The notes under the pieces are model-generated. The model had not been told where the DNA came from. It did no database searches and saw only the letters and a list, made by a program, of their open reading frames with translations. A DNA stretch of 63,218 nucleotides from BS750m-G69 sp964441235 (GTDB taxonomy: Bacteria > Fidelibacterota > UBA2242): positions 1-63,218 of the forward strand of contig CAYTUQ010000017.1 of assembly GCA_964441235.1 (NCBI GenBank), in the 5' to 3' direction. The stretch's first letter is position 1; each line of letters starts with the position of its first letter. Position numbers and translations under genes: made by a program. This document shows, one piece after another, positions 51,466 to 60,111 of the stretch.

Positions 51466-51667
51466 TTAACCCTACTACGTAACTTAAAAATTTAGGGGGT
51501 GTGATGATATAACCTTTAGTAAGTTGACTGAGTGAAAACTTCATTCTATCACACCCCCTAAATGTACCAAATGTAGTATTTGCAATTACAAGTTGGTACT
51601 ATATCAGGCATTTGCCTGATTTCCTATCTCAAAGAGATGTCTGCGACAAATGACGTTGTAGGGTTAA
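51466..51667. repeat. TTAA-bounded inverted-repeat element, copy 2, with nested element
   Basis: Left end TTAACCCTACTACGTAACTT (51466-51485). The right end (51651-51667, read inverted) is TTAACCCTACAACGTCA, followed inward by TTTGTCGCAGACATCTCTTT. Both ends match copy 3 in inverted orientation. Inside, at 51491-51562, a 72-bp hairpin unit with 15-bp perfect ends TTTAGGGGGTGTGAT interrupts the element. The element is therefore about 130 bases without the insert. Confidence 0.85.
51491..51562. mobile_element. Nested 72-bp hairpin element
   Basis: Left end TTTAGGGGGTGTGAT (51491-51505) and right end ATCACACCCCCTAAA (51548-51562) are perfect inverted partners. Between them lies an AT-rich spacer with GTAAGTTGACTGAGTG. 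It sits inside the TTAA-bounded element, so it inserted later or the host element carries it. A second copy of this nested unit is not seen in the window. Confidence 0.7.
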
Positions 51668-51975
51668 CTTCATGGTAATTTTTAACAGTAACCGGATTTC
51701 TTCTAAATATACAGACGCAACTTTCGCAAAGGTTTAGTCAATCCACCTGACTTTTGAAAGTTGTGTTTTGAGCTCACTCATGACACATTCTTTTTAAAGT
51801 GGCAGGAGTAGCTCCTACCACAACTATTAAAAAAAATCCAACCCCAGTTAATATAGAAGAAAATTTAACGGGGCAGGCGGGGTAAAGTGTATCAGGGCGA
51901 CTATACGGGGTTAATTGATAATTGATAATTTTTAATTGATAATTAATTGCTGAGGAATAGCCTTGCTTTTATATT
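51668..51975. other. Repeat-bearing gap before the M2 peptidase gene
   Basis: It contains an imperfect inverted repeat GTGTTTTGAGCTCACTCATGACAC (about 51763-51786, sharing TGAGCTCACTCAT with 27022-27034), AACGGGG/GCGGGG words and a TTGATAATTGATAATTTTTAATTGATAA tandem patch (51912-51940). No gene is supported. Confidence 0.5.
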
Positions 51976-53652
51976 TTATTTGCTACCGAACTGTTTCACA
52001 AAATATTTAGCAGTTAATTTTTCACCTGTGGCATGAATTATCATTTCATCCCAGCGATATTTTTTCCCAGGATTAAAAACATTTTCGATAAAATATTTCC
52101 CGATTTCAGGGTTACCTGCAAATTTTATTTCATCAATTGAATCGAGATACTGACTTTTTGCAATTGCAAAAAGATACTGTGATGCAAGCATTTCACCTAA
52201 CATATAGTTATGATAATATACAGGTACGGAGCAGATATGTATTTTAGTTGCCCAGTCCGGCATATTTCTTCCATCTGGTCTTTTCACCATCTGATATTTT
52301 TCAACAAGGTCCCACCACAATTTGTTCAAATCCTGGTAAGGATTCTCATAAAGGGATTTTTCAAAATGAACCATAACCTGAACCCATCTCGAAAATATCA
52401 ACTGCTCAAGGCGAAGGGTTTTCCGTGTTGCTTCATCAATCTTTTCTCTTTCTTCATCAGAAATCTCCATAATCTCCTGCATCCAATTTGCATTTTTAGA
52501 TAAACGTCCGAAAAACATAGCAACGGCTTCAGTAGTGAATATATGAGCAGGTTCCCTTAAGGCAAAAGGTAAATTCCTATCCATATAGATTTCATAGATG
52601 GCATGACCAAGTTCGTGTAAAACGGTACCAGTCCACTCCTCAGTAGGTCTCACGTTTGTCATTATTCTCACGTCGTCTTTTCTGTCAATATTTGTGCAAT
52701 AAGCATGAGGATATTTGCCTTCTCGCTCATACAGATCACTTTTGCTTAAAATAGGCTCGACATCGATTCCAATACTTTTATAAAAATCAGCAACAAGTTT
52801 TACAATGTCTTTATCCGCATAATAAGGATCGAGTTTGATTTCTGTGATTACAGGTGCTGACTGGAAATAGGGGTCGGCATAATCCCATGGTCTAATGTCT
52901 TTTATATTAATATTGAATTGAGATGCCAGCACAGAATCCATCTCTTGTTTTACTTCTATAAATGGTGTCCTTGTTTCCCTGTCAAGTTCATCAAATAGTT
53001 TAATAAGCTCATTTGGGTTTTGTTCATTAACAACTAATCTCATCTGATAGTAATTATCAAATCCCATGGCTTTTGCTGATTCATTTCGAAGTTTTGCTAG
53101 TTTTATCATGTCTGACTCTACCACAGGACCAACCTGTTTAGATGCCTCCCACGCTTTTTTACGTAGTACAAGATCATTTGATGCCTTTAGAATGTCACTG
53201 ATGTCATTACCGGTAACAGGCTTACCATCGATTTTTCCTCTAAAGACATTAAAATTTTTCTCTACTTCAGTTGAAAGTTCGGTTATCTTTTTTAACAAAC
53301 TTGTATCTGCCTGATTAGCAAGAAATTGATAGTAAACGACTTCGAGTTCACGTGCTAAAATTGGATTGGAAATTTTTCCTGTTTCTTTAGAAGTTTTTAC
53401 CTTCTGAAAGTCTTCAGAATTCGAAAATATTTTAGTTAGTTGTATATCAATGTCAGCGTACAAATTGTAATACTCATCCTTGCCTGAAGCAGTAGCATCC
53501 CAGTATGCTTGTGACATTTGAGCGTAAAGCGGTTCAACAACTGTTGTTAAATTATCGAGAAATTCTTTTGTTGTCATCTCATTCTCTGAAGGTTTTTTGG
53601 CATAGCTGAAGAGAATAAGGAAAGACATTATAAGGGCAAACAACTTTTTCAT
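51976..53652 (-). CDS. M2-family peptidyl-dipeptidase (ACE-like) metalloprotease
   Basis: 558-residue zinc metallopeptidase. The zinc site is H346-E347-x-x-H350 (HELGH) with Glu375 of FTTEAVAM as third ligand. RLVVNEQNPNELIKLFDELDRET and PWDYADPYFQ match the angiotensin-converting-enzyme (M2) family, which removes C-terminal dipeptides. A signal peptide (1-18) without a lipobox Cys suggests a soluble periplasmic or secreted enzyme. Monocistronic, with no partner gene nearby. Confidence 0.88.
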   Translation of the reverse strand: MKKLFALIMSFLILFSYAKKPSENEMTTKEFLDNLTTVVEPLYAQMSQAYWDATASGKDEYYNLYADIDIQLTKIFSNSEDFQKVKTSKETGKISNPILARELEVVYYQFLANQADTSLLKKITELSTEVEKNFNVFRGKIDGKPVTGNDISDILKASNDLVLRKKAWEASKQVGPVVESDMIKLAKLRNESAKAMGFDNYYQMRLVVNEQNPNELIKLFDELDRETRTPFIEVKQEMDSVLASQFNINIKDIRPWDYADPYFQSAPVITEIKLDPYYADKDIVKLVADFYKSIGIDVEPILSKSDLYEREGKYPHAYCTNIDRKDDVRIMTNVRPTEEWTGTVLHELGHAIYEIYMDRNLPFALREPAHIFTTEAVAMFFGRLSKNANWMQEIMEISDEEREKIDEATRKTLRLEQLIFSRWVQVMVHFEKSLYENPYQDLNKLWWDLVEKYQMVKRPDGRNMPDWATKIHICSVPVYYHNYMLGEMLASQYLFAIAKSQYLDSIDEIKFAGNPEIGKYFIENVFNPGKKYRWDEMIIHATGEKLTAKYFVKQFGSK

Positions 53653-53926
53653 TATTGACCTCCATTTTTATTAATTTAATATTCACTATTAAAAATTTAG
53701 AAAACAGTATCAAGGAATGCAAGGTGTAGAAGTGATATTTTGAAATATTTTAAGGGATTTTTAAATGTCAGGACTAAGGTTCTGAGAAAACCGAACAGGA
53801 GTGTTCGGTTTACGGTGTAATTTAATTCTTGATTTATCTTGAGTTTTTTCTTTTTTCTCATATTTTATATGTATATATTGAAAATGTTAAATTATCCTGA
53901 ACTTTATAATTATGAAGAGGTTTTGT

Positions 53927-54130
53927 ATGGAAAAAATAGCATATACAATTCTTGCAATTATTGCGGTGGCTTTCTTTATATGTATGCTCGCAGGATTTAT
54001 TGCCGCCTTTCCTTACGGTATTATAGGTCTCTTGTTGATAGTTGCTTTTGGGCTGTTATTTATAAAAGTATTAAAAGAGCGATTATCAAGAAAAGAAGAC
54101 GATTATTATTCGAAAAAATTCGAAAAATAG
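53927..54130 (+). CDS. Small membrane protein
   Basis: 67 residues with two transmembrane helices and a charged C-terminus (KERLSRKEDDYYSKKFEK). The ATG at 53927 is preceded by GAAGAGG at proper distance. An in-frame ATG at 53912 would place that site inside the gene. I recognise no family. It lies 10 bases before ybjQ and probably forms a pair with it. Confidence 0.6.
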   Translation: MEKIAYTILAIIAVAFFICMLAGFIAAFPYGIIGLLLIVAFGLLFIKVLKERLSRKEDDYYSKKFEK

Positions 54131-54140
54131 GGAGTAAAAA

Positions 54141-54464
54141 ATGTTAGTGACAACTCAAGACGAATTTGCAGATTATACAATAGTTGAAACTTTAGGTCTT
54201 GTTAAAGGTAATACAATTCGAGCCAGACATGTTGGTAAAGATATAATGGCAGGATTAAGAAATTTAGTTGGAGGTGAGATTACAGAATATACAAAAATGC
54301 TCGCTGAGGCAAGAGAACAGTCAATTGATAGAATGATTAAAAATGCAGAAGAAATGGGAGCAGATGGAGTTGTTTGTCTCAGGTTTACTACATCGTCTGT
54401 AATGCAGGGTTCCGCAGAATTACTTGCTTATGGAACAGCAGTAAGATTGAAGAAAAAGAAATAG
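54141..54464 (+). CDS. YbjQ-family (UPF0145) protein
   Basis: 107 residues with the family hallmarks: VETLGLVKGNTIRARHVGKDI and the helical AREQSIDRMIKNAEEMGADGVVCLRF. YbjQ proteins form pentameric rings. A heavy-metal-binding label exists in databases but the function is not established. The small membrane gene 10 bases upstream may anchor or modulate it. Confidence 0.92.
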   Translation: MLVTTQDEFADYTIVETLGLVKGNTIRARHVGKDIMAGLRNLVGGEITEYTKMLAEAREQSIDRMIKNAEEMGADGVVCLRFTTSSVMQGSAELLAYGTAVRLKKKK

Positions 54465-54858
54465 ATCGTAATACGTTTATCAAATAAAAGTTGTTCCTAT
54501 TTTGTATTCTATCAGACACCGAATCCCGAAAATCGTGATTTCACCCCGATTTATTTGGGATTCAACTTGATAGAGGGTGATAACGTACCCCACGGCTATC
54601 CGTAGGATCCCGTTGGGAAAGCCCTATTTCTCCCCGAATAGCGGGATTTCACTCCGTTCAACTTTATAGAGAGGAATTTTCCCTCAGTGGAGCAAAGGAG
54701 AGTTTTTATAGTATTAAAAGAAAATCACAAGCACAGAGATATTTTTATTGCAATATGTGAAACCATATAATAAATTTCTAATACTTAAGTTAAATTAAAA
54801 ATATGTATTACTTAATTACCAAAATATTTTTATATAAAAATTACTTTTGGGAGATTAA
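54465..54858. other. 394-bp repeat-bearing gap before the metallo-hydrolase gene
   Basis: Palindromic words ATCCCGAAAATCGTGAT, CCCCGATTTATTTGGGA and ATCCCGTTGGGAAAGCCC lie near 54520-54640, followed by AT-rich sequence. They belong to the TCCC..GGGA repeat type. No gene is supported. Confidence 0.5.
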
Positions 54859-55809
54859 ATGAAAGTTAGATTTTGGGGTGTCAGAGGATCAATTCCTACT
54901 CCTCCTACAAGTGAACAGATTAAAAATAAGATACGCAATATTGTAAAGAAAATATCGCTGGCATCAATTTCCTCTCCTATTAAGATTGAAGAATTCTTGA
55001 ATAACCAATCTGTAATTGATACGGGATTAGTAGGAGGGAATACCTCCTGTGTTGAATTGAGGGTAGATAATAAACTTTTTATATTTGATATGGGAAGTGG
55101 AATAAAAGGTCTTGGAAATTATCTTTTAAAAAATGACCAGTATAAAGACGGTCTGGAGATTCATATTTTTTTAAGTCATACTCATTGGGACCACATAATG
55201 GGTTTTCCATTTTTTATTCCAGCATTTTTCCCAAGTAATAAAATTTATTTTTATAGCCCTCATCCAAATTTAAAAGAGAGAATGGAAGTCCAACAGGATT
55301 TCAGATTTTTCCCTGTATCTCTTGATCATATGTCTGCTAAAAAAGAATTTATACAACTTAAACATAACTCTGAAATTCAAATTGGTAATGTCAAAATCAA
55401 GAATATTCCCTTATATCATCCTGGAGGATCATTTGGATATAAAGTTGAGCACAACGGTAAAACCTTTGTATATGCCACTGACTCTGAGTACAAGGATTTA
55501 TCAAAGGATTCGATAAAACACAATTTGGAATTTTTTAAAGATGCAGATTTATTGGTATTCGATGCTCAATATACTTTTGAAGAGGCAGTACATAAGGAAG
55601 ATTGGGGACACAGCTCAGCACTAGTAGGTATAGATTTCTCGATACAAGCGGGAGTGAAGAAACTTGCCTTGTTTCATCATGAGCCGGAACGTGATGATTA
55701 TGAAATCTACAATATATTAAAAAAATCTATGGATTATAAAAAAATCAATTACCCGGATTCTCAACTTGAAGTATTTTTAGCCACTGAAGGACTCGAAGTA
55801 GATTTGTAA
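54859..55809 (+). CDS. Metallo-beta-lactamase-fold hydrolase
   Basis: 316 residues with the metal site HTHWDH (His107, His109, Asp111, His112), GGNTSCVEL and, at the C-terminus, HHEPERDD. The overall layout (MKVRFWGVRGSIPTPP at the start, DAQYTFEE late) matches RNase Z-like/cyclic phosphodiesterase MBL-fold proteins often found next to signalling genes in FCB and delta-proteobacteria. An insertion (about 20-58) separates the two N-terminal strands. Substrate unknown. Probably cytoplasmic and monocistronic. Confidence 0.88.
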   Translation: MKVRFWGVRGSIPTPPTSEQIKNKIRNIVKKISLASISSPIKIEEFLNNQSVIDTGLVGGNTSCVELRVDNKLFIFDMGSGIKGLGNYLLKNDQYKDGLEIHIFLSHTHWDHIMGFPFFIPAFFPSNKIYFYSPHPNLKERMEVQQDFRFFPVSLDHMSAKKEFIQLKHNSEIQIGNVKIKNIPLYHPGGSFGYKVEHNGKTFVYATDSEYKDLSKDSIKHNLEFFKDADLLVFDAQYTFEEAVHKEDWGHSSALVGIDFSIQAGVKKLALFHHEPERDDYEIYNILKKSMDYKKINYPDSQLEVFLATEGLEVDL

Positions 55810-55901
55810 AAAAAGCTAGATGTCTATAGTTAGTAATAATAAAATGATTTCAATTCTCTTACTCGTTATTTTTATTTAACCTGAATTATTTACCGCAGTG
55901 T

Positions 55902-56339
55902 ATGGTTGGCAAAATAATAAGTTTGTATCAAATGTTTCACTTTGTTGCAATATCAGGTTTATATAAAAGGTCTTCATTTACACTTGTTTTACCGAATAAA
56001 AATAAGAAAGCGGTAATGTTAGATGATACTATATACTTTTTATCATTTGATGATGTTTCAGATGCGATTATTGTTTGGGCAATATTAAACAGTGAACCTA
56101 TACAGAATTTGCTAAGATCTATCACTTTTTTAGATGCAAAACGACCTTATACAAAAAGCATTTTGATGAGAATCGACTTAACTAAAATTGTATCAGATTT
56201 AGAATATAACGATATAAAAAATTTTGTAACGGTTTTGGAACCATCAATGCTCTCATACGCCTCAGAAAATAAATGGATTTGTTTAAAAAATATGTTAAAA
56301 AGTATAAGTAGCAATAAGAATCAAATTTCGCTATTTTAA
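55902..56339 (+). pseudogene. C-terminal remnant of a restriction-modification DNA methyltransferase
   Basis: The 145 residues match the end of Eco57I/TaqI-like enzymes: FVAISGLYKRSSFTLVLP, MLDDTIYFLSF, ILNSEPIQNLL and FLDAKRPYTKSILMRIDL. The catalytic methyltransferase part (NPPY motif) is absent and no upstream frame supplies it. A restriction-modification gene has therefore been lost except for its specificity-like tail, which has no clear ribosome site. Confidence 0.6.
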
Positions 56340-56429
56340 TGACAAATATCAGTCCTCAAGAAAAAGTAAATAGTTTTATTTTTAAAACTTCTGTCAATTA
56401 AGATTCGTATAGGTAAAAATAGAAGAATT

Positions 56430-57185
56430 ATGAAATCCCCAACAGTTTTGATCATTAAAATGGGTTCAACATACAGGAAATTGAAATCACAGATAGGTGA
56501 TTTTGACTTATGGATCAAGCAGTCAATTGATAATCCAAATATTCAATGGAAAACAAAATCAGTATCTCAGGTTGAACCTGAAAATATTGGATCTTATCAG
56601 GGAATAATATTAACAGGAGCACATGCAACGTTAACACAGCATTATCAATATCTTGATGGAATGAAGCGTGTAATTGAAAATATAATTGAGCATGAAATCC
56701 CAACTCTTGGAATCTGTTTTGGACATCAAGTTATCAATAAATTTTTGGGCGGTGAGGTTATCACTAATCCGCTTGGCCCTGAGATTAGCATCTCCAGAAT
56801 TCAACTAACATTAGATGGGATTGTTGATCCAATTTTTAAAGGACTAACTGGTGCTAAAATTCAAGTATATTCCTCGCATGTAGATGTTGTGTCAAAAATT
56901 GGTGATGGTGTAATATCCCTGGCGTGGAATGAACAGACGCAATTTCAGGCGACAAGATATGGAAATTTTATTTACACCGTACAGTTCCATCCTGAGTATA
57001 ATAAACAAATCATGGAGTTTTATATAAAGCAGAATTGGAATTTGTTAAAAACTGGACATTTACGGAATCCACTTTATATTTCAAATCCTGATGTAATATT
57101 GAAAGCCAATAAGAAGATTGTAAATAATAAGAGAATGTTAGAGAATTTCGTTCAACTTATTTTTAGCTCAATGCTTGTTAAGTAA
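56430..57185 (+). CDS. Class I glutamine amidotransferase
   Basis: 251 residues with the catalytic Cys96 in LGICFGHQ and the His187-Glu189 pair in QFHPEY. It resembles the free-standing GMP-synthase-like amidotransferases (GATase1), which supply ammonia or hydrolyse gamma-glutamyl groups, but lacks the PP-loop of GuaA. Two bases precede the endonuclease V start, so the two are co-transcribed. The specific substrate cannot be inferred. Confidence 0.85.
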   Translation: MKSPTVLIIKMGSTYRKLKSQIGDFDLWIKQSIDNPNIQWKTKSVSQVEPENIGSYQGIILTGAHATLTQHYQYLDGMKRVIENIIEHEIPTLGICFGHQVINKFLGGEVITNPLGPEISISRIQLTLDGIVDPIFKGLTGAKIQVYSSHVDVVSKIGDGVISLAWNEQTQFQATRYGNFIYTVQFHPEYNKQIMEFYIKQNWNLLKTGHLRNPLYISNPDVILKANKKIVNNKRMLENFVQLIFSSMLVK

Positions 57186-57188
57186 AAT

Positions 57189-57908
57189 ATGGAAGCCGTT
57201 ATTAGCCATCCCTGGAATGTTACAATTCAACAAGCAAAAGAGATACAGATTTCTCTAAGCAAAAAGGTTTTATTAAAGCCACTTCGGAAGAAAATTAGAC
57301 TTATAGCAGCCGTAGATGTATCTTATACTCGTTGGGATAAGCAGGGGTATGCAGTTTTGGGGATTTTTTCTATTAACTATGACAACTCAGGTAGATTTAT
57401 CGGTATCAAAGAAGAGACGATTTTTACGAGAAAAGATAGAGTAATTTTTCCTTATGTACCAGGATATTTGAGTTTTAGAGAAATTCCGATGCTCTTGCCG
57501 CTCTTTAAAAAGGTTGATACAATCCCGGACGTTTTACTTGTAGATGGGGTAGGAATTGCTCATCCGAGAAGATTTGGGCTGGCAGCACATTTGGGTGTCC
57601 TATATGATATTCCTTCAATTGGTTGCGCAAAATCCAGGCTTGTTGGAATATACAAAGAACCCGCTGCAAAAAAAGGTAGTTTATCGAAATTGATTTTTAA
57701 GGAAGAAGAAGTGGGAGTTGTTTTAAGAAGTAAAGATAATTGTAAACCTCTGTTTGTATCACCCGGCAATAAATGTAATGTTAAGAGTGCAGCAAGGATT
57801 GTGTTAAAATGTTGCAGTAAATATCGTTTAACAGACCCTATACGCAGGGTTGACGCAATCTCTAAAGAGATAAGAAAGGGATATGATAGTAGCAGTAGAA
57901 GTAAGTAG
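57189..57908 (+). CDS. nfi: Endonuclease V
   Basis: Cleaves DNA 3' to deaminated bases such as inosine. Catalytic metal residues Asp43 (AAVDVSY), Glu98 (LSFREIP) and Asp119 (LLVDGVGIAHPRR) are all present, and the YVPGYLSFREIP and DGVGIAHPRR phrases are signatures of the family. 239 residues is normal. It starts 4 bases after the amidotransferase stop. Just after its stop a short-word and inverted-repeat region begins. Confidence 0.95.
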   Translation: MEAVISHPWNVTIQQAKEIQISLSKKVLLKPLRKKIRLIAAVDVSYTRWDKQGYAVLGIFSINYDNSGRFIGIKEETIFTRKDRVIFPYVPGYLSFREIPMLLPLFKKVDTIPDVLLVDGVGIAHPRRFGLAAHLGVLYDIPSIGCAKSRLVGIYKEPAAKKGSLSKLIFKEEEVGVVLRSKDNCKPLFVSPGNKCNVKSAARIVLKCCSKYRLTDPIRRVDAISKEIRKGYDSSSRSK

Positions 57909-57913
57909 TAAGC

Positions 57914-57987
57914 AGTTTACCCTGTGGAATGCTTGTCCCGTAGGGAGCGAAGCGACTGTACGGGGGCGAAGACTATTCAACAGGGTA
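57914..57987. repeat. Inverted-repeat element, family 2, copy B
   Basis: Left arm TTTACCCTGTGGAAT and right arm ATTCAACAGGGTA enclose GTAGGGAGCGAAGCGACTGTACGG (57940-57963), which is repeated inverted at 25021-25044. Flanking both sides are AGTAG/AGCAG tandem words. The ends resemble 7352-7424. Confidence 0.6.
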
Positions 57988-58084
57988 GGCAGTAGTAGCA
58001 GTGGAGGAAATAGAAGTAGTAGAAAGTATAGAAGTCAAAATTAAAACTATTCCGATACAACAATAGAAAGTGGAGATGGTTAAA

Positions 58085-58528
58085 ATGAAAAAAATCTATC
58101 GTAGTAAAAGTCAGAAAATAATAGGAGGTGTTTGTGGCGGACTTGGAGAATATCTTGATATTGATCCAGTAATTATTCGAATAATATGGTTCATTCTTCT
58201 ACTCGGGGGTGTAGGTTTGCTTGCATATATTATTGCCTGGATAATCATACCCATAGAACCTGAAGGTTTTAATTATGAAGCGAATGAAGAAACAAGAGTT
58301 AAAGGAAGTAAAGAATCCGGTGACGGTAACGCTCGAATGTTATTAGGTATTATTTTAGTTGTTATTGGGTTATTATTTTTTATGAGGGAAATGTGGTATT
58401 TTAATAATGTATTTGAGCAAGTATTTAGATTTGGTTGGAGATATTTTTTGCCCGCTTTGCTTATTACTCTTGGGGTATATATAGTAGTTAAAGGAAGTAA
58501 AAATGAATATAAAAATGACAAAGAATGA
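58085..58528 (+). CDS. PspC-domain membrane protein
   Basis: 147 residues beginning MKKIYRSKSQKIIGGVCGGLGEYL, the PspC motif, followed by two helices and a further C-terminal two-helix region. PspC proteins respond to membrane stress or anchor regulators. The ATG at 58085 follows GGAGATGG at good spacing. Earlier in-frame ATG (58076) and GTG (58070) are less well placed. No other psp gene is nearby. Confidence 0.85.
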   Translation: MKKIYRSKSQKIIGGVCGGLGEYLDIDPVIIRIIWFILLLGGVGLLAYIIAWIIIPIEPEGFNYEANEETRVKGSKESGDGNARMLLGIILVVIGLLFFMREMWYFNNVFEQVFRFGWRYFLPALLITLGVYIVVKGSKNEYKNDKE

Positions 58529-58622
58529 AGTACTCATATTTTCCCCAAATTTTCCTTCTTCAAACTGTGAAATTACTAAAGATTCGGGATTTGAAATTCT
58601 TCATTAAGTCAATAAATACCCA

Positions 58623-60089
58623 CTATTCTTTTTCGGTTTCCCAAACGCCTGTTTTTAAATACTTATCAATCGACTTAGCTGCAACACGTCCGTCTCCCAT
58701 CGCCAATATAACCGTTGCAGAACCTCTAATGATATCACCCCCTGCAAAAACTCCCTTTTTGGATGTCATTCCCGTTTTGAGATCAGCAATAATGTTTCCC
58801 CATTTGTTACATTTCAGATCCGGAATAGTCTGAGAAATTAGTGGATTTGGGCCATTGCCAATTGCAATAACGCCCAGATCAATGTCAAAGAGAAATTCGG
58901 AACCTTCAATAGGAATGGGTCTTCTACGACCAGAATCATCGGGTTCCCCCAACTTCATACGGATACATCTTGCCTGTTTAACCCATCCGTCATCGTCACC
59001 AATGTATTCAATAGGAGCTGTTAGTAAATGGAATTCTATCCCTTCTTCTTTTGCATGTTGAATCTCTTCATCCCTGGCAGGCATTTCCTTTACAGTACGA
59101 CGATATAACACAATTGCTCTCTCTGCCCCGAGCCTCTTTGCAGTTCTAACGGAATCCATTGCCACATTTCCGCCACCAACAACGATTACATTTTTGGCTT
59201 TTTTAATCGGTGTATCTGCATTAGGAAAATCGTAAGCCTTCATAAGGTTTACACGAGTCAAATATTCATTTGCTGAATAAATACCGTTCAAATTTTCACC
59301 AGGAATATTCATAAACCAGGGTAAGCCGGCTCCTGCTCCAATGAATATCGCATCGTATCCTTCTCTGGTTAGCAATTCATCAACGGTAAGAGTCTTTCCA
59401 ACAATGAAATTTTTAACAAATTTTACACCTATTTTTTCAAGATTGCCGATTTCCTTTTTTAACAGAGCTTTGGGTAATCGAAATTCAGGAATACCATAAA
59501 CAAGAACGCCACCTAATTCATGGAGAGCTTCATATATAGTAACATCATATCCCCATTTGATAAGGTCACTGGCACAAGTTAAACTAGCAGGACCACTTCC
59601 CAAAAGCGCAACCTTTTTTCCATTTTTGGGAAGTACTTTAGGTATCTCGAATTCTCTGTGTGCCATTTCATAATCAGCAGCAAACCTTTCCAGTCTGCCG
59701 ATAGACACGGGTTTATACTTTTTCCCTAATATGCAAGTAAGTTCGCATTGGACTTCCTGAGGACAAACACGTCCGCAAACAGCGGGTAAGAGATTGTCTT
59801 CTTTGATAATATCAATAGCACCAAAAAAATCTCCGTCCGATATTTTAGAGATAAATTTCGGAATGTCAATATTTACAGGACATCCGTTAATACATAATGG
59901 TTTTTTACACTCAATACATCTAATAGCTTCGAGCATTGCAGTTTCTTCATCGAAACCGAGATTGACCTCATTAAAATTAGAACGCCTTCCAACAGCATCC
60001 TGCTCTGGCATCACCTGCCGCGGGATAGCCATTTTTTCTTTCTTCGTGAGTTCTAGTTTCTTTTTAATAAGTTCTTCTATCTTGGACAC
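58623..60089 (-). CDS. nfnB: NfnB-like (GltD-family) FAD/NADP-binding large subunit
   Basis: 488 residues. N-terminal FeS ligands (CIECKKPLCINGCPV and CGRVCPQEVQCE) are followed by two Rossmann folds: FAD site GSGPASLTCA and NADP site VGGGNVAMDSVRTAKRLGAE. This is the GltD-type large subunit of NADH-dependent reduced ferredoxin:NADP+ oxidoreductase. It lies 22 bases after the NfnA-like gene. With Rnf elsewhere in the window it would balance NADH, NADPH and ferredoxin. Sulfide dehydrogenase (SudA) is the alternative name for the same architecture. Confidence 0.88.
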   Translation of the reverse strand: MSKIEELIKKKLELTKKEKMAIPRQVMPEQDAVGRRSNFNEVNLGFDEETAMLEAIRCIECKKPLCINGCPVNIDIPKFISKISDGDFFGAIDIIKEDNLLPAVCGRVCPQEVQCELTCILGKKYKPVSIGRLERFAADYEMAHREFEIPKVLPKNGKKVALLGSGPASLTCASDLIKWGYDVTIYEALHELGGVLVYGIPEFRLPKALLKKEIGNLEKIGVKFVKNFIVGKTLTVDELLTREGYDAIFIGAGAGLPWFMNIPGENLNGIYSANEYLTRVNLMKAYDFPNADTPIKKAKNVIVVGGGNVAMDSVRTAKRLGAERAIVLYRRTVKEMPARDEEIQHAKEEGIEFHLLTAPIEYIGDDDGWVKQARCIRMKLGEPDDSGRRRPIPIEGSEFLFDIDLGVIAIGNGPNPLISQTIPDLKCNKWGNIIADLKTGMTSKKGVFAGGDIIRGSATVILAMGDGRVAAKSIDKYLKTGVWETEKE

Positions 60090-60111
60090 ATCATTTCCTT
60101 ATATTTGAAAA

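Noticed and set aside
51491..51562. Simple transcription terminator
   Set aside because: The stem ends are perfect 15-bp repeats with a 42-base spacer and no T-run, and the unit interrupts another repeat. A nested element is the better explanation.
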